From: Mucilaginibacter ginsenosidivorans
GTDB lineage: Bacteria > Bacteroidota > Bacteroidia > Sphingobacteriales > Sphingobacteriaceae
NCBI RefSeq assembly: GCF_007971025.1
Contig: NZ_CP042436.1
Span: 2,418,001 to 2,482,000, forward strand
DNA: 64,000 nt
Direction of reading: 5' to 3'
Shown here: piece after piece, positions 28,567 through 39,075 of the stretch
How positions within the stretch are numbered: the stretch's first letter is position 1
Layout of the letters: each line of letters opens with the position of its first letter
Notes under the pieces: model-generated
What the model was told of the DNA's origin: nothing
The model's input: only the letters and a program-made list of their open reading frames with translations
Databases searched by the model: none
Program-made: the position numbers and the translations under genes

Positions 28567-29871
28567 ATGAAAAGATATATCACACTCACCATAAGTTTAT
28601 TTTTTATTGCGTTTGCTGCATTTGCTCAGCGCACCGCAACCTCTTTCGATGTCGATGGCATCAAGGTCATCTTCAAACCGACCGTAAAAAATGTCATTAG
28701 TGTCCGCGTGTTTTATCGTGGCGGCGTTGCCAATTACCCGGCCGATAAGGCGGGTATTGAAGATATTGCACTGGAAGCCGCCGGGCAATGCGGTACCCAA
28801 AAATACAGCGCAGACGTTTTCCGCGACCGTACGGATAAATTTGGTGTCGTTATTTCAGGCGAGTCTGACTATGACTATGGTGATATTACGCTGGATTGTG
28901 TCTCGAAATACTTTAACGAAAGCTGGGACCTGCTTACCGAGGCGGTTACCCGCCCCGTATTTGATGAGGGGGAGGTTGAACAGTTGAAGTCGAAGGCCAT
29001 CGCCAGGATACGCCAGTCGGAATCAGACCCTGACGACCATATCCGGCAGTTGGCCATCGCCAATGCATTTGCCGGCACACCCTATGCCACCGACCCGAAA
29101 GGTACGGAAGAGGCCGTAAATAAATTAACGGCTGCAGGGCTTAAATCCTATTACAGCAGTATCCTGAACAAAAATCAAATGTTCATTGTTGTTGCCGGAA
29201 ACATCAGTAAGGATGAATTGATAAGCAAAGTACGGGCCTCTTTTGGTTCGTTGCCTTCACGCCCGTACACCCCTGTAACATACGATCCTCCGCTATGGAA
29301 CGACTACAAAGTGCTTACAGAAAAGCGCGACCTGCAGACCAACTACATTAATGGTGTGATGAATGCCCCGCCGGTTAACAGTGCCGATTTTTTTGCCTAT
29401 CGTTTAGGGATCAGCGTTTTAAGCGGCGAACTTTTTGGCGAATTAAGAACACGTCTTCATCTTTCCTACGATCCTGGTGCCGAAACGGTGAACCAATTGA
29501 TGCCCTTCGCGATCATGTCCGTAAGTACATCAAGTCCCAAAGAAGCTGTAAGGGCGATGACGGAGGCCCTGAACCTGGAAAGGAACTCCCGTGTTACGCC
29601 TGAGGGCCTTACCGAACTCAAAAGCAGTTATATCACAAGCTATTTTATGAAGGAGCAAAGTTCGTCGGCGATAACCGGGAGTTTGGGTGAGGCGGAAGTT
29701 TTAGGCGGGTGGGAAACCGCCGAGAATTTACCCGACCTGGTTAACAAAGTAACAGCCGAACAAATATCGGGGGCCATCAATAAATACATTGCCGGATTAA
29801 GATGGGCCTACCTTGGTAATGCCGACCAGGCTAATGAAGCGGAAGGGGCCTTCAGTAAAAAAGTACGATAG
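28567..29871 (+). CDS. M16 family peptidase-like protein (non-catalytic subunit)
   Basis: A 434-residue paralogue of the preceding gene with a signal peptide (ending FAAFAQ). The zinc motif is absent: the aligned segment reads GIEDIALEAAGQCG, lacking both His residues. This is the usual state of the substrate-binding half of an M16 pair. The partner gene is 12 bases upstream, so the two are almost certainly co-translated. Confidence 0.85.
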   Translation: MKRYITLTISLFFIAFAAFAQRTATSFDVDGIKVIFKPTVKNVISVRVFYRGGVANYPADKAGIEDIALEAAGQCGTQKYSADVFRDRTDKFGVVISGESDYDYGDITLDCVSKYFNESWDLLTEAVTRPVFDEGEVEQLKSKAIARIRQSESDPDDHIRQLAIANAFAGTPYATDPKGTEEAVNKLTAAGLKSYYSSILNKNQMFIVVAGNISKDELISKVRASFGSLPSRPYTPVTYDPPLWNDYKVLTEKRDLQTNYINGVMNAPPVNSADFFAYRLGISVLSGELFGELRTRLHLSYDPGAETVNQLMPFAIMSVSTSSPKEAVRAMTEALNLERNSRVTPEGLTELKSSYITSYFMKEQSSSAITGSLGEAEVLGGWETAENLPDLVNKVTAEQISGAINKYIAGLRWAYLGNADQANEAEGAFSKKVR

Positions 29872-29958
29872 GGTATCGGTTAAATGTAATTGTTGAATAA
29901 ATTTGTCAACAACATCACGTTTCTGCTGTAATATAGCATAACCATTTACTTCAAAGCC

Positions 29959-31017
29959 ATGTCATTAGCCAGGATTACCGATCTATTGGGTAAGGAAGCA
30001 GACGATCTGCTCAGTTACCAGTGCAAAACATTTCCCAAAGAGCAGCTTCATACGCCGTCGCCGGATTTTGTGGACAGAGTATTTGCGCTCAGCAATCGAA
30101 ACCCGCAAGTGCTGCGCAATTTGCAGGCCATGTATGATCACGGCCGGCTGGCCGGAACGGGTTACCTTTCTATTTTGCCTGTGGACCAGGGCATTGAGCA
30201 CACTGCCGGAGCTTCTTTTGCGAAGGATCCATTATATTTCGATCCTGAGAATATCATTAAACTTGCTATTGAAGGCAATTGCAATGCCGTGGCAACCACT
30301 TTTGGCAACCTGGCAATGATGTCGAGAAAATATGCACACAAAATACCATTCCTGGTAAAACTCAACCATAACGAATTACTCACCTATCCAACCAAGTATA
30401 ACCAGATCATGTTCGGTACGGTGAAGGACGCCTGGAACCTGGGCGCCGCCGCGGTTGGCGCCACGGTGTACTTTGGGTCGGAGCAGTCGGACAGGCAGAT
30501 CATCGAAGTAGCGGAAGCGTTTGAAGAGGCCCACGCAATGGGTATGGCGACCGTCCTTTGGTGCTACACGCGCAATAATGCCTTTAAAAAGGATGGGGTG
30601 AATTACGAAACATCGGCTGATATTACCGGGCAGGCTAATCACATCGGCGTGACAATACAGGCCGATATTATCAAACAGAAAATGCCCGACGTTAACGGTG
30701 GCTTTACCGCTATTAATTTCTCCAAAAGCGATCCGCTGATGTACAGTAAATTAAGCACGAACCATCCTATCGATCTTTGCCGTTACCAGTTGGCGAATTG
30801 CTATATGGGGCGGGCCGGGCTGATCAATTCAGGCGGCGAATCCAAAGGTGCTTCAGACCTGGCTGACTCAGTAAAACATGCAGTAGTAAATAAGAGGGCA
30901 GGAGGTACGGGACTGATACTGGGCCGGCGTGCGTTTCAGCGGCCGTTCCAGGAGGGCGTTGATTTCCTGCACACTATACAGGATGTGTATTTGGCAAAAG
31001 AGATCAGCATTGCCTAA
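29959..31017 (+). CDS. fbaB: Class I fructose-bisphosphate aldolase (DhnA type)
   Basis: Cleaves fructose 1,6-bisphosphate to dihydroxyacetone phosphate and glyceraldehyde 3-phosphate by a Schiff base. It has the DhnA-type archaeal/bacterial class I features: [12 protein letters not shown] near residue 73, FLVKLNHNE near 135 and the [13 protein letters not shown] phosphate-binding C-terminus. The length of 352 residues is typical. It heads a tight gene run with the TMEM175-like gene (11 bases) and ubiD (48 bases). Confidence 0.9.
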   Translation: MSLARITDLLGKEADDLLSYQCKTFPKEQLHTPSPDFVDRVFALSNRNPQVLRNLQAMYDHGRLAGTGYLSILPVDQGIEHTAGASFAKDPLYFDPENIIKLAIEGNCNAVATTFGNLAMMSRKYAHKIPFLVKLNHNELLTYPTKYNQIMFGTVKDAWNLGAAAVGATVYFGSEQSDRQIIEVAEAFEEAHAMGMATVLWCYTRNNAFKKDGVNYETSADITGQANHIGVTIQADIIKQKMPDVNGGFTAINFSKSDPLMYSKLSTNHPIDLCRYQLANCYMGRAGLINSGGESKGASDLADSVKHAVVNKRAGGTGLILGRRAFQRPFQEGVDFLHTIQDVYLAKEISIA

Positions 31018-31028
31018 CCCGGCATAAA

Positions 31029-31646
31029 ATGAACAAAGTACGACTCGAGAATTTTTCGGACGGGGTATTTGCCATAGCGGTAACCCTGCTTATTTTAAGT
31101 GTCAGAATACCCGACGCAAAAAATTACGATAACCACGAGCTCAATTACGCTCTCCGGAGGGCCGTGCCTCACCTTATAACTTTCGCATTTAGTTTTATGG
31201 TGGTGGGTGTTTTTTGGGTGGCGCACCATCGTATATTTTCTATGGCTAAAAAGGTGGATAACGGGCTTTTGTGGCTCAATGTGTTCTATCTTTTATTCGT
31301 GGCTATTATGCCTTACCCAACCGCTTTGCTCGCCGAAAACCCTTTTTTAACCACTGGGATACTTGTTTACTCAACGGCTCTGTTCATTATCGCTTTTATG
31401 CACTTTTTACTGCTCAACCACATCTATGCCAATAAACGCGTCCGCAGCGAAGTCTTCACTGCTGAAATATACCAGTCGTATTTGCGTATAGGCGCTGTGG
31501 GTCCGGTGTGTTATATCCTGGCTGCAGGCGGCAGCTTTATCAGTCCATACATCAGCTTTTTCTTCATCTTTGCAGCGCTTGTGTTTTATATATTTTTTTC
31601 GCGCAGCACCAAAGTTGAAGAGAAGCTGTTAATGAAGGCAGAATAA
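31029..31646 (+). CDS. TMEM175 family potassium-channel-like protein
   Basis: A 205-residue membrane protein with six predicted helices. It carries the TMEM175 (DUF1211) pore signature FSDGVFAIAVTLL at residues 9-21. Bacterial members form K+-permeable channels as tetramers. It is encoded 11 bases after fbaB. Confidence 0.85.
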   Translation: MNKVRLENFSDGVFAIAVTLLILSVRIPDAKNYDNHELNYALRRAVPHLITFAFSFMVVGVFWVAHHRIFSMAKKVDNGLLWLNVFYLLFVAIMPYPTALLAENPFLTTGILVYSTALFIIAFMHFLLLNHIYANKRVRSEVFTAEIYQSYLRIGAVGPVCYILAAGGSFISPYISFFFIFAALVFYIFFSRSTKVEEKLLMKAE

Positions 31647-31694
31647 CATTTGCCGGATTTAGCTACATTTGGCGCAAAACATTTCAGCAGTTAA

Positions 31695-33536
31695 ATGGGG
31701 TATCCGAATTTACAAGCCTGCATTTCCGATCTTGAAAAAAACGGGCATCTTATCCGTATCAAAGAAGAGGTGGACCCATACCTGCAAATGGCAGCCATAC
31801 ACCTGCGGGTATTTGAAAACAAGGGCCCGGCTATCCTGTTCGAAAATGTGAAAGGCAGTAAGTTCCCGGCGTTATCTAATTTATTCGGAACGCTCGACAG
31901 GTCGAAATTCATTTTTCGCGATACGCTGGAACAGATCAAAACTTTGATCGAACTGAAGAATGACCCGATGAAGGCACTTAAACAGCCTTTTAAATATGCT
32001 CATGTCGGTCTGACTGCATGGTCGGCGCTGCCCATGAAAGTAAGCGGTAGTGCGCCTGTAAGTTTCGGAAAAGCGAAGATTAGCGATTTGCCGCAGATAG
32101 TGAACTGGCCCATGGACGGCGGTCCGTTCGTGACCATGCCGCAGGTTTATACCGAGGATATAGACAAACCCGGCGTTATGAACGCCAACCTGGGCATGTA
32201 CCGAATCCAGTTGGCCGGTAACGATTATATCCAAAACCAGGAGATTGGCCTGCATTACCAACTGCACCGCGGTATCGGTATCCATCAAACCAAAGCCAAT
32301 GCCAAAGGGCAACCATTAAAGGTGAGCATTTTTGTAGGCGGACCGCCGGCACACCCGGTAGCGGCTGTGATGCCATTGCCCGAAGGATTATCCGAACTAA
32401 CCTTTGCCGGGGCATTGGGCAACCGCAGGTTCCGGTATTTTTATGACGACGAAGGTTTTTGCATATCGGCTGATGCCGATTTTGTTATAACAGGTACGGT
32501 GATGCCGCATGAGAATAAACCGGAAGGGCCCTTCGGGGATCACCTGGGTTATTATAGCTTGAAACATGATTTCCCGCTGATGAAGGTACACAACGTTTAC
32601 CACAGGAAAGACGCCATTTGGTCGTTTACTGTAGTTGGCCGACCGCCGCAGGAGGATACCAGCTTCGGGGCGTTAATACATGAGATAACGGGAGAAGCTA
32701 TCGGTAAGGAAATACCCGGCCTGCATGCCGTGAATGCTGTTGACGCTGCCGGAGTACACCCCTTGTTATTTGCTATCGGCAGCGAGCGCTATACGCCTTA
32801 TTCCAATGAGGAACGTAAACCGCAGGAAATACTGACCATTGCCAACCGTATTTTGGGAACTAACCAGTTAAGCCTGGCCAAATATCTGTTCATCACAGCC
32901 AAAGAAGATGATCGTGATTTGAGTGTGGATGACATTGGCGGATTTCTTAAACATGTCCTTCAACGTATCGACCTAAGCCGCGACCTGCATTTTTATACCA
33001 ATACCACTATTGACACACTCGACTACAGCGGAAGCGGGTTAAACTCGGGCAGTAAAGTGGCAGTTGCAGTGGCAGGGGCGGTGAAAAGAGAGCTATGGGG
33101 CGAACTGCCACCGGGTTTTGATATGCCCCGGCCATTCGTAAATTATAAAATGGTGATGCCCGGCATATTGGCGGTGGAAGTTCCTAAAAATATCAAACAC
33201 AGCGATACGCCGCTTATTTTCGAGATACTGGAAGAACATTTGTCCGATAAACAGTTAGATGGCCTGCCTTTAATCGTGCTTTGCGATGACGCCGGGTTCA
33301 CTGCCCAAAATCTCAATAACTTTGTGTGGGTAACCTTTACCCGCAGCAACCCCTCGCACGATATTTACGGCATTAACAGCTTTACCGAACACAAGCACTG
33401 GGGCTGCAAAGGCCCGCTCATCATCGATGCACGCATTAAACCGCATCACGCGCCGGTTTTGGAAAAAGATCCGGGAGTTGAAAAATTAGTGGATAAGATG
33501 GGGGAGAAGGGAGGAGCGTTGTATGGAATTATTTAA
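31695..33536 (+). CDS. UbiD family decarboxylase
   Basis: A 613-residue prenylated-FMN-dependent (de)carboxylase. Family blocks include FENVKGSKFPALSNLFG near residue 54, the HRGIGIHQTKA region near 194 and the PEGPFGDHLGYYS motif near 279. It is the length of the larger UbiD/menaquinone decarboxylases. A role in menaquinone synthesis is likely in this respiratory lineage, but the substrate cannot be read from sequence. The partner flavin prenyltransferase UbiX is not in the window. TACATTTG at 31664 may be a -7 box. Confidence 0.85.
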   Translation: MGYPNLQACISDLEKNGHLIRIKEEVDPYLQMAAIHLRVFENKGPAILFENVKGSKFPALSNLFGTLDRSKFIFRDTLEQIKTLIELKNDPMKALKQPFKYAHVGLTAWSALPMKVSGSAPVSFGKAKISDLPQIVNWPMDGGPFVTMPQVYTEDIDKPGVMNANLGMYRIQLAGNDYIQNQEIGLHYQLHRGIGIHQTKANAKGQPLKVSIFVGGPPAHPVAAVMPLPEGLSELTFAGALGNRRFRYFYDDEGFCISADADFVITGTVMPHENKPEGPFGDHLGYYSLKHDFPLMKVHNVYHRKDAIWSFTVVGRPPQEDTSFGALIHEITGEAIGKEIPGLHAVNAVDAAGVHPLLFAIGSERYTPYSNEERKPQEILTIANRILGTNQLSLAKYLFITAKEDDRDLSVDDIGGFLKHVLQRIDLSRDLHFYTNTTIDTLDYSGSGLNSGSKVAVAVAGAVKRELWGELPPGFDMPRPFVNYKMVMPGILAVEVPKNIKHSDTPLIFEILEEHLSDKQLDGLPLIVLCDDAGFTAQNLNNFVWVTFTRSNPSHDIYGINSFTEHKHWGCKGPLIIDARIKPHHAPVLEKDPGVEKLVDKMGEKGGALYGII

Positions 33537-33546
33537 TTGAAAATTA

Positions 33547-33640
33547 CATCATGCCGAACGTGTTACGGCACTCCACAGTACAAGATATTTGCGATGGCGC
33601 AGACCTGCATGTAAGATGCTGAAACAAGTTTAGCATGACG
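33547..33640. repeat. Dispersed palindromic repeat with inverted ends
   Basis: The left end CATCATGCCGAACGTGTTAC matches the inverse complement of the right end (CGTCATGCTAAACTTGTTTC) with a few differences. The roughly 94-base unit sits between ubiD and dacB and looks like a non-coding MITE-like element. Confidence 0.55.
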
Positions 33641-33648
33641 TATTGCGT

Positions 33649-35061
33649 TTATTTCAACTCATCCAAAACCCTAAACATCTTCTCCTTAATTCCCCTTGAC
33701 GATCCGTTAAAATTATTCACCATGATAGAAAAGCATAGCTCTCGCCCATTGTGGGTTTGATAGCCGGCATAGGTTAGTACGTTCAGGATGCTGCCGCTTT
33801 TCATTTTCATGTTGTTGTAGGTTGGCAGGCTTTCGTAAAAATCGGCATACCAGTCGGTGCCTTTGGCTGATTTTAGCACGGTTGCCATGGTCATGGTAGT
33901 TACCCGGTCGCCGGGGGATAGACCGCTGCCATCGACAACGTTTAATGAATTTGGGTCGATGCCCCGCGCTTTCCAGAAATTCTGCTCCACCTCTACGCCG
34001 TTGTCTGTGCTTGGTTGCTTGCCTTGTTTCCAGGCGACGGTTTTCAGCAACTGCTCGGCATACAGGTTAATGCTTTTCTGGTTAAGCCAGTAAACTATTT
34101 TGCTTAAAGTTGGGGAAAGTATGGTAGTCAGATTTTGCCCGATCTGCGGTGTTTGCTGCCCTTTGGCGGTTAATGTTCCGGTTGATTCCGCTCCGCCGGT
34201 TACCATAATACCGATGCGTTGCAGGGTATCGGCTAAACGGTACGCGGCGTCATATGCCGGGTCGGGTATGGCTGCGGATATGCTTTTCTTTTCCTGGTCC
34301 TGTGCATAGGTGCCGCGCAGGTACATCAGCTTGCCACCGACCGGGAGGTATGCGTACGCGTTATCGCCGGTTCCGGCAGGAGCATTTACCAGTTCGCTTT
34401 TGAAATCCAGGTAAGGCATTGAAGGAACCGTTCTCGATACACCTATCGGGCTATCCGCGCGACCGGTGCGGAGTTTGATATCAAACTGGTTCTCGCGCCA
34501 GGTGAGGCCCGATGTGCCGGCTCCGTAGTAGTTGCCCACATCCATCCATATCCAGCCGTTGGGCACCGACTGCGAACCGAAAATGGAATCGTCGCCGATA
34601 ACGCGACCGTTTATTTTTTTGATGCCGGCCTTTTGCAGGGCGGTTGTCATCTGCGTCAGCACTTCACTTTCTTTATGCCCGGCGTAGCGCCAGCTTCCAA
34701 GGGTCGGGTCGCCGCTGCCTTTGATGATCACGTCGCCGTTGAGCGTTCCGCCCGCGTCGATAGTTCCGGTGTAACCAAATTGTGTTTGATATTGAAAATC
34801 CCTCCCCAAAATGTTGAAGGCGGTAATGGAGGTAATGGTTTTTAAAGTGGATGCCGTCGCCAGGCCCATGTTCGGGTTGGCTGCAAATATGGTTTCGCCG
34901 GTTTTAGCGTCGAGTACCGTTAACGAAACGGATGCATATTTACATTGGCTGTCCTGCTCCAAGCGGTTAAAGGCAGCCTGCAGCTTCGACTGTAAGCCTT
35001 GCGCCGGGCAAACAACCGGGGCGAAAAAAAGACTAATTATCAGTATCTGCCGGAACTTCAT
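33649..35061 (-). CDS. dacB: D-alanyl-D-alanine carboxypeptidase/endopeptidase (PBP4, S13 family)
   Basis: Periplasmic low-molecular-weight penicillin-binding protein that trims peptidoglycan peptides and cross-links. It has a signal peptide (ending CPAQG), the SxxK motif Ser71-Thr-Leu-Lys74, the SxN motif in KSINLYAEQ and the KTG-like KSGSI near the C-terminus. The length of 470 residues fits PBP4. Its start overlaps the upstream permease by 29 bases, so it is probably co-transcribed with it. Confidence 0.92.
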   Translation of the reverse strand: MKFRQILIISLFFAPVVCPAQGLQSKLQAAFNRLEQDSQCKYASVSLTVLDAKTGETIFAANPNMGLATASTLKTITSITAFNILGRDFQYQTQFGYTGTIDAGGTLNGDVIIKGSGDPTLGSWRYAGHKESEVLTQMTTALQKAGIKKINGRVIGDDSIFGSQSVPNGWIWMDVGNYYGAGTSGLTWRENQFDIKLRTGRADSPIGVSRTVPSMPYLDFKSELVNAPAGTGDNAYAYLPVGGKLMYLRGTYAQDQEKKSISAAIPDPAYDAAYRLADTLQRIGIMVTGGAESTGTLTAKGQQTPQIGQNLTTILSPTLSKIVYWLNQKSINLYAEQLLKTVAWKQGKQPSTDNGVEVEQNFWKARGIDPNSLNVVDGSGLSPGDRVTTMTMATVLKSAKGTDWYADFYESLPTYNNMKMKSGSILNVLTYAGYQTHNGRELCFSIMVNNFNGSSRGIKEKMFRVLDELK

Positions 35062-36469
35062 CTTTTAGATTACGCTGAGAAAAATAATAGATCGGTATAC
35101 CCAACAACACAATGCCCAAACCCGGCCAGGTAAAGTTTGGCTTATAAATGATGAGCAATATGCAAAATGCTATTCCCATCACGATATAAATTGCAGGCAA
35201 CACGGGGTAACCAAATGCTTTGTATGGTCGTTCAGCATCGGGCCGGGTAATACGGAGTTTATAAATGCCGATTATGGTCAACACGTAGAATAGCACTACC
35301 ACAAATGAGATCATATCCAGCAGGTCGCCGTATTTTCCGCTAAGGCAAAGGATCGATGCGACCAAAGCCTGTATCCATAAGCCAAATTCAGGAACGGAAA
35401 ATTTGTTCAATGTCCCTGTTTTTTTGAAGAACAATCCATCCTTAGCCATCGTATAGTAAACCCGTGCCCCGGCAAATATCAACCCGTTGTTACAACCAAA
35501 GGTCGAGATCATGATCATCACTGCGATTACAATGGTGCCGCCATTTCCGAATATCACATGCGAGGCGGCAACAGCCACCCGGTCTTTATCAGCGGTTGCA
35601 ATATCATGCAGGGGCAAAACTGCTGTATACATTACGTTTGCCGCTACATAAATAAGTGTCACGATCATCGTTCCTAAAAACAGGCTCAACGCAACGTCCC
35701 GTTTAGGGTTTTTCATTTCGCCGGCAATAAAAGTTACGCTGTTCCACGAGTCGCTGCTGAAAATAGAACCGACCATTGATGCAGCGATCGCACCTAAAGC
35801 GGCGACACTGGTATATTCAGCAAAGCTGCCATCAGTGTTTAGTTTATGCAATGTCCAGGCGTTGCTCCAGTTCAGGTGCCAGGTGTTGCTGCTTAGCGCC
35901 CAAAAACCAAAAATGATCAGGCCAAACAGGCTCAATATTTTGGTTAGCGTAAAAGTTGTTTGAATGATCTTGCCGCTTTTTACCCCCCTGGTGTTGATGA
36001 ATGTTAAAAGTACAATAACGCAAATAGAAACTATCTGCGCGGCGCTGATCTTTATAAATCCAAGGTTGAACAAAATATTATCCTCGCTTACCGCCGGTAT
36101 CAGGTATGCGGTGAATTTAGAGAATGCCACCCCCACGGCTGCTATCGTTCCTGTTTGGATGACGGCGAAGAAACTCCACCCGTACAGGAAGCCCATTAGT
36201 TTGTTGTAGATCTCTTTGAGGTATACATATTGCCCGCCTGCCTTAGGGAACATCCCGCTAAGCTCGCCGTAGCTTAAAGCGGCTGTCAGGGTCATAAAAC
36301 CTGTGATGAGCCAAACTACAATCAGCCATCCTGCCGAACCCACGTTACGCGTAATATCAGCGCTTACAATAAATATCCCCGAACCGATCATCGATCCCGC
36401 CACCAGCATGGTGCCGTCGAGCAGGCCAAGCTCGTGTTTTAAATGGGGCTGTTTCAAATCTTCCTTCAT
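35033..36469 (-). CDS. APC superfamily amino-acid permease (LAT-like)
   Basis: A 478-residue transporter with about 12 membrane helices. The N-terminal GSMIGSGIFIVSADI substrate-binding unwound helix is characteristic of the APC superfamily, and the layout resembles LAT/L-type exchangers. I chose the ATG at 36469; a TTG three codons upstream exists. It overlaps dacB. Confidence 0.85.
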   Translation of the reverse strand: MKEDLKQPHLKHELGLLDGTMLVAGSMIGSGIFIVSADITRNVGSAGWLIVVWLITGFMTLTAALSYGELSGMFPKAGGQYVYLKEIYNKLMGFLYGWSFFAVIQTGTIAAVGVAFSKFTAYLIPAVSEDNILFNLGFIKISAAQIVSICVIVLLTFINTRGVKSGKIIQTTFTLTKILSLFGLIIFGFWALSSNTWHLNWSNAWTLHKLNTDGSFAEYTSVAALGAIAASMVGSIFSSDSWNSVTFIAGEMKNPKRDVALSLFLGTMIVTLIYVAANVMYTAVLPLHDIATADKDRVAVAASHVIFGNGGTIVIAVMIMISTFGCNNGLIFAGARVYYTMAKDGLFFKKTGTLNKFSVPEFGLWIQALVASILCLSGKYGDLLDMISFVVVLFYVLTIIGIYKLRITRPDAERPYKAFGYPVLPAIYIVMGIAFCILLIIYKPNFTWPGLGIVLLGIPIYYFSQRNLKDEVPADTDN

Positions 36470-36542
36470 TAGCTGCAACAGGTTTAAACGCCTAAGCTAT
36501 TTAAAAATTTATAATTGGGCGATGTGTCACAAAGAAATTAAA

Positions 36543-36572
36543 TTTGTTATTTTCGCGGGCAATTTATTTTTG
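36543..36572 (+). promoter_or_regulatory. Bacteroidota-type promoter of hppA
   Basis: TTTG at 36543-36546 and TATTTTTG at 36565-36572 match the -33 and -7 consensus with an 18-base spacer. A transcript start near 36579 would leave a leader of about 40 bases. Confidence 0.6.
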
Positions 36573-36620
36573 AACGCAATCACGCTTAAAAACAATCATT
36601 TATAAACCAAAAATTTAAAC

Positions 36621-38879
36621 ATGGATTTTTTGTACAATAACCTAATTTACTTTATTCCGGTTATGGGGATCATCGGCATCCTGTTCATGCTCGGCAAGTC
36701 TGCCTGGGTTACCAAACAGGAAACAGGCGACGCCAACATGACCGAACTTTCGGGTTACATTGCTGATGGGGCAATGGCTTTCCTGAAAGCTGAATGGAAA
36801 ATTCTAAGCTATTTCGTAGTTGTTGCCGCGCTTTTGCTGGCTTATTCAGGTACCACGGTTGAGAATTCGAGCCCGGTCATTGCAATTTCCTTTATAACGG
36901 GAGCTTTCCTTTCGGCTTTTGCCGGTTTTATCGGTATGCGCATCGCTACCAAGGCTAACGTACGTACAACACAGGCTGCCCGCACCAGTTTGGCCAAGGC
37001 TTTAAATGTGTCGTTTACGGGCGGTACGGTAATGGGTCTTGGCGTGGCTGGTTTGGCCATCATCGGGCTGGGTTCGCTGTTCATTGTTTTTTATACCATG
37101 TATGTGAAGAATGTAACCGGAGCCAACATCAACGGCGAAGCAATGGCTAAAGCGCTTGAAGTGCTTGCCGGTTTTTCGCTGGGAGCAGAATCTATTGCAT
37201 TGTTTGCCCGTGTTGGCGGTGGCATCTATACCAAAGCTGCCGACGTAGGCGCCGACCTGGTAGGTAAGGTTGAAGCCGGTATCCCCGAGGACGACGTGCG
37301 TAACCCTGCTACCATTGCCGATAACGTGGGCGATAACGTGGGCGACGTTGCCGGTATGGGCGCCGACCTTTTCGGTTCATACGTTGCTACCATGCTGGCT
37401 ACTATGGTACTGGGTCGCGAGATCGTATCGCACGATAACTTCGGTGGTATTGCGCCGGTGTTGTTACCTATGGTTATTGCCGGTTTGGGGCTTATCTTTT
37501 CAATAATAGCCTCTTACTTTGTAAAAATAAAAAATGAAACTGATAGCGTTCAAAATGCGCTGAACATAGGCAACTGGATGTCGATCATCTTAACAGCTAT
37601 TGCTACTTATTTCCTGGTACAATGGATGCTACCTGCCGACGACCTGCACATGGTACGCGACGAAGGTGCGACCGGCATATTGAAAGACGGCGCTTCACAC
37701 TTTACACGCAGCGGTGTTTACGGTGCTATTTTAGTTGGCCTGGTAGTGGGTACGCTGATGTCGATGATCACCGAATACTACACAGCTATGGGCAAACGCC
37801 CTGTATTGGGCATTATTCGCCAGTCGTCCACAGGTCACGCCACCAACATTATCGGCGGTTTGGCTGTAGGTATGGAATCGACAGTAGCACCTATCCTGGT
37901 ACTTGCTGCTGGTATTTACGGGTCGTACTATTGCGCAGGTTTATACGGCGTGTCCATCGCTGCCGCGGGTATGATGGCCACTACAGCCATGCAGTTATCG
38001 ATCGACGCTTTCGGGCCGATAGCTGATAACGCCGGCGGTATTGCCGAAATGAGCCGTTTACCCGAAGAAGTTCGTCACCGGACGGACAACCTCGATGCTG
38101 TAGGTAACACTACCGCAGCAACCGGTAAAGGTTTTGCGATCGCATCTGCCGCTCTTACTTCGCTTGCCCTGTTTGCCGCCTTTGTAGGTGTAGCCGGCAT
38201 CGAACATATCGATATCTATAAAGCGCCTGTGCTTGCTGGTTTATTTGTGGGTGGTATGATACCTTTCATATTTTCAGCCCTGGCTATATCGGCAGTAGGC
38301 CGGGCAGCAATGGCGATGGTGGAAGAAGTTCGCCGCCAGTTCCGCGATATTCCGGGCATTATGGAATATAAGGCTAAACCCGAGTACGAAAAATGTGTGG
38401 CCATATCAACCAAAGCATCGATCCGTGAGATGGTTGCCCCTGGTTTGATCGCTTTGATCACACCGATCATTGTAGGTTTTATCTTTGGCCCTGAAGTTTT
38501 AGGCGGCTTATTGGCCGGTGTTACGGTGTCGGGCGTGTTGATGGGTATATTCCAAAGCAACGCAGGTGGTGCATGGGATAACGCAAAAAAATCATTCGAG
38601 AAAGGTGTGGAGATCAACGGCGAAATGCACTACAAAAAATCTGATCCGCACAAAGCATCTGTAACAGGTGATACCGTGGGCGATCCGTTCAAAGATACTT
38701 CGGGCCCTTCTATGAACATTTTGATCAAACTGATGTCGATCGTGTCTTTGGTTATCGCGCCGCATCTGAATGCCAATAAGGTTCCCAAAGCTGCCGCCAG
38801 CATCGATAACCCGGTTAAAAAGGAGATCGTGATGCAGGTAAAAAGCGTTCAGGTAATGAAAACAGACAAGAAAGGTTAA
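36621..38879 (+). CDS. hppA: Membrane-bound ion-pumping pyrophosphatase
   Basis: Couples pyrophosphate hydrolysis to H+ or Na+ export. It is a 752-residue protein with about 16 helices. The catalytic core is [18 protein letters not shown] followed by [11 protein letters not shown] near residue 230. The motif [13 protein letters not shown] has Ala at the position where K+-independent enzymes carry Lys, so this is predicted to be a K+-dependent type, which includes the Na+ and Na+/H+ pumps. It is flanked by a good promoter and a terminator and is monocistronic. Confidence 0.93.
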   Translation: MDFLYNNLIYFIPVMGIIGILFMLGKSAWVTKQETGDANMTELSGYIADGAMAFLKAEWKILSYFVVVAALLLAYSGTTVENSSPVIAISFITGAFLSAFAGFIGMRIATKANVRTTQAARTSLAKALNVSFTGGTVMGLGVAGLAIIGLGSLFIVFYTMYVKNVTGANINGEAMAKALEVLAGFSLGAESIALFARVGGGIYTKAADVGADLVGKVEAGIPEDDVRNPATIADNVGDNVGDVAGMGADLFGSYVATMLATMVLGREIVSHDNFGGIAPVLLPMVIAGLGLIFSIIASYFVKIKNETDSVQNALNIGNWMSIILTAIATYFLVQWMLPADDLHMVRDEGATGILKDGASHFTRSGVYGAILVGLVVGTLMSMITEYYTAMGKRPVLGIIRQSSTGHATNIIGGLAVGMESTVAPILVLAAGIYGSYYCAGLYGVSIAAAGMMATTAMQLSIDAFGPIADNAGGIAEMSRLPEEVRHRTDNLDAVGNTTAATGKGFAIASAALTSLALFAAFVGVAGIEHIDIYKAPVLAGLFVGGMIPFIFSALAISAVGRAAMAMVEEVRRQFRDIPGIMEYKAKPEYEKCVAISTKASIREMVAPGLIALITPIIVGFIFGPEVLGGLLAGVTVSGVLMGIFQSNAGGAWDNAKKSFEKGVEINGEMHYKKSDPHKASVTGDTVGDPFKDTSGPSMNILIKLMSIVSLVIAPHLNANKVPKAAASIDNPVKKEIVMQVKSVQVMKTDKKG

Positions 38880-38902
38880 TAAATAACCAAACAGATATAA
38901 AG

Positions 38903-38928
38903 AAAGGCTTCCGGAAGGAGGCCTTTTT
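38903..38928 (+). terminator. Intrinsic terminator of hppA
   Basis: AAAGGC...TTCC pairs with GGAA...GCCTTT with a small internal bulge, followed by T residues, 24 bases after the hppA stop. Confidence 0.75.
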
Positions 38929-39024
38929 GCGTAGATAGGGTTAATTGTTTCAAATACTAATTTGAAAAAACATGCAGTTATCCCTTTGTTACATGCAAGG
39001 TTTTAAGATTTCAATAAATTTAAT

Positions 39025-39032
39025 TACGTTTG
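39025..39032 (+). promoter_or_regulatory. Possible -7 box of the CAT permease gene
   Basis: TACGTTTG matches TAnnTTTG. The corresponding -33 position holds TTTT rather than TTTG, so support is partial. Confidence 0.4.
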
Positions 39033-39075
39033 GAAAAACTGATTTTATCTCAATAAAACAACAACTGATCTTATA

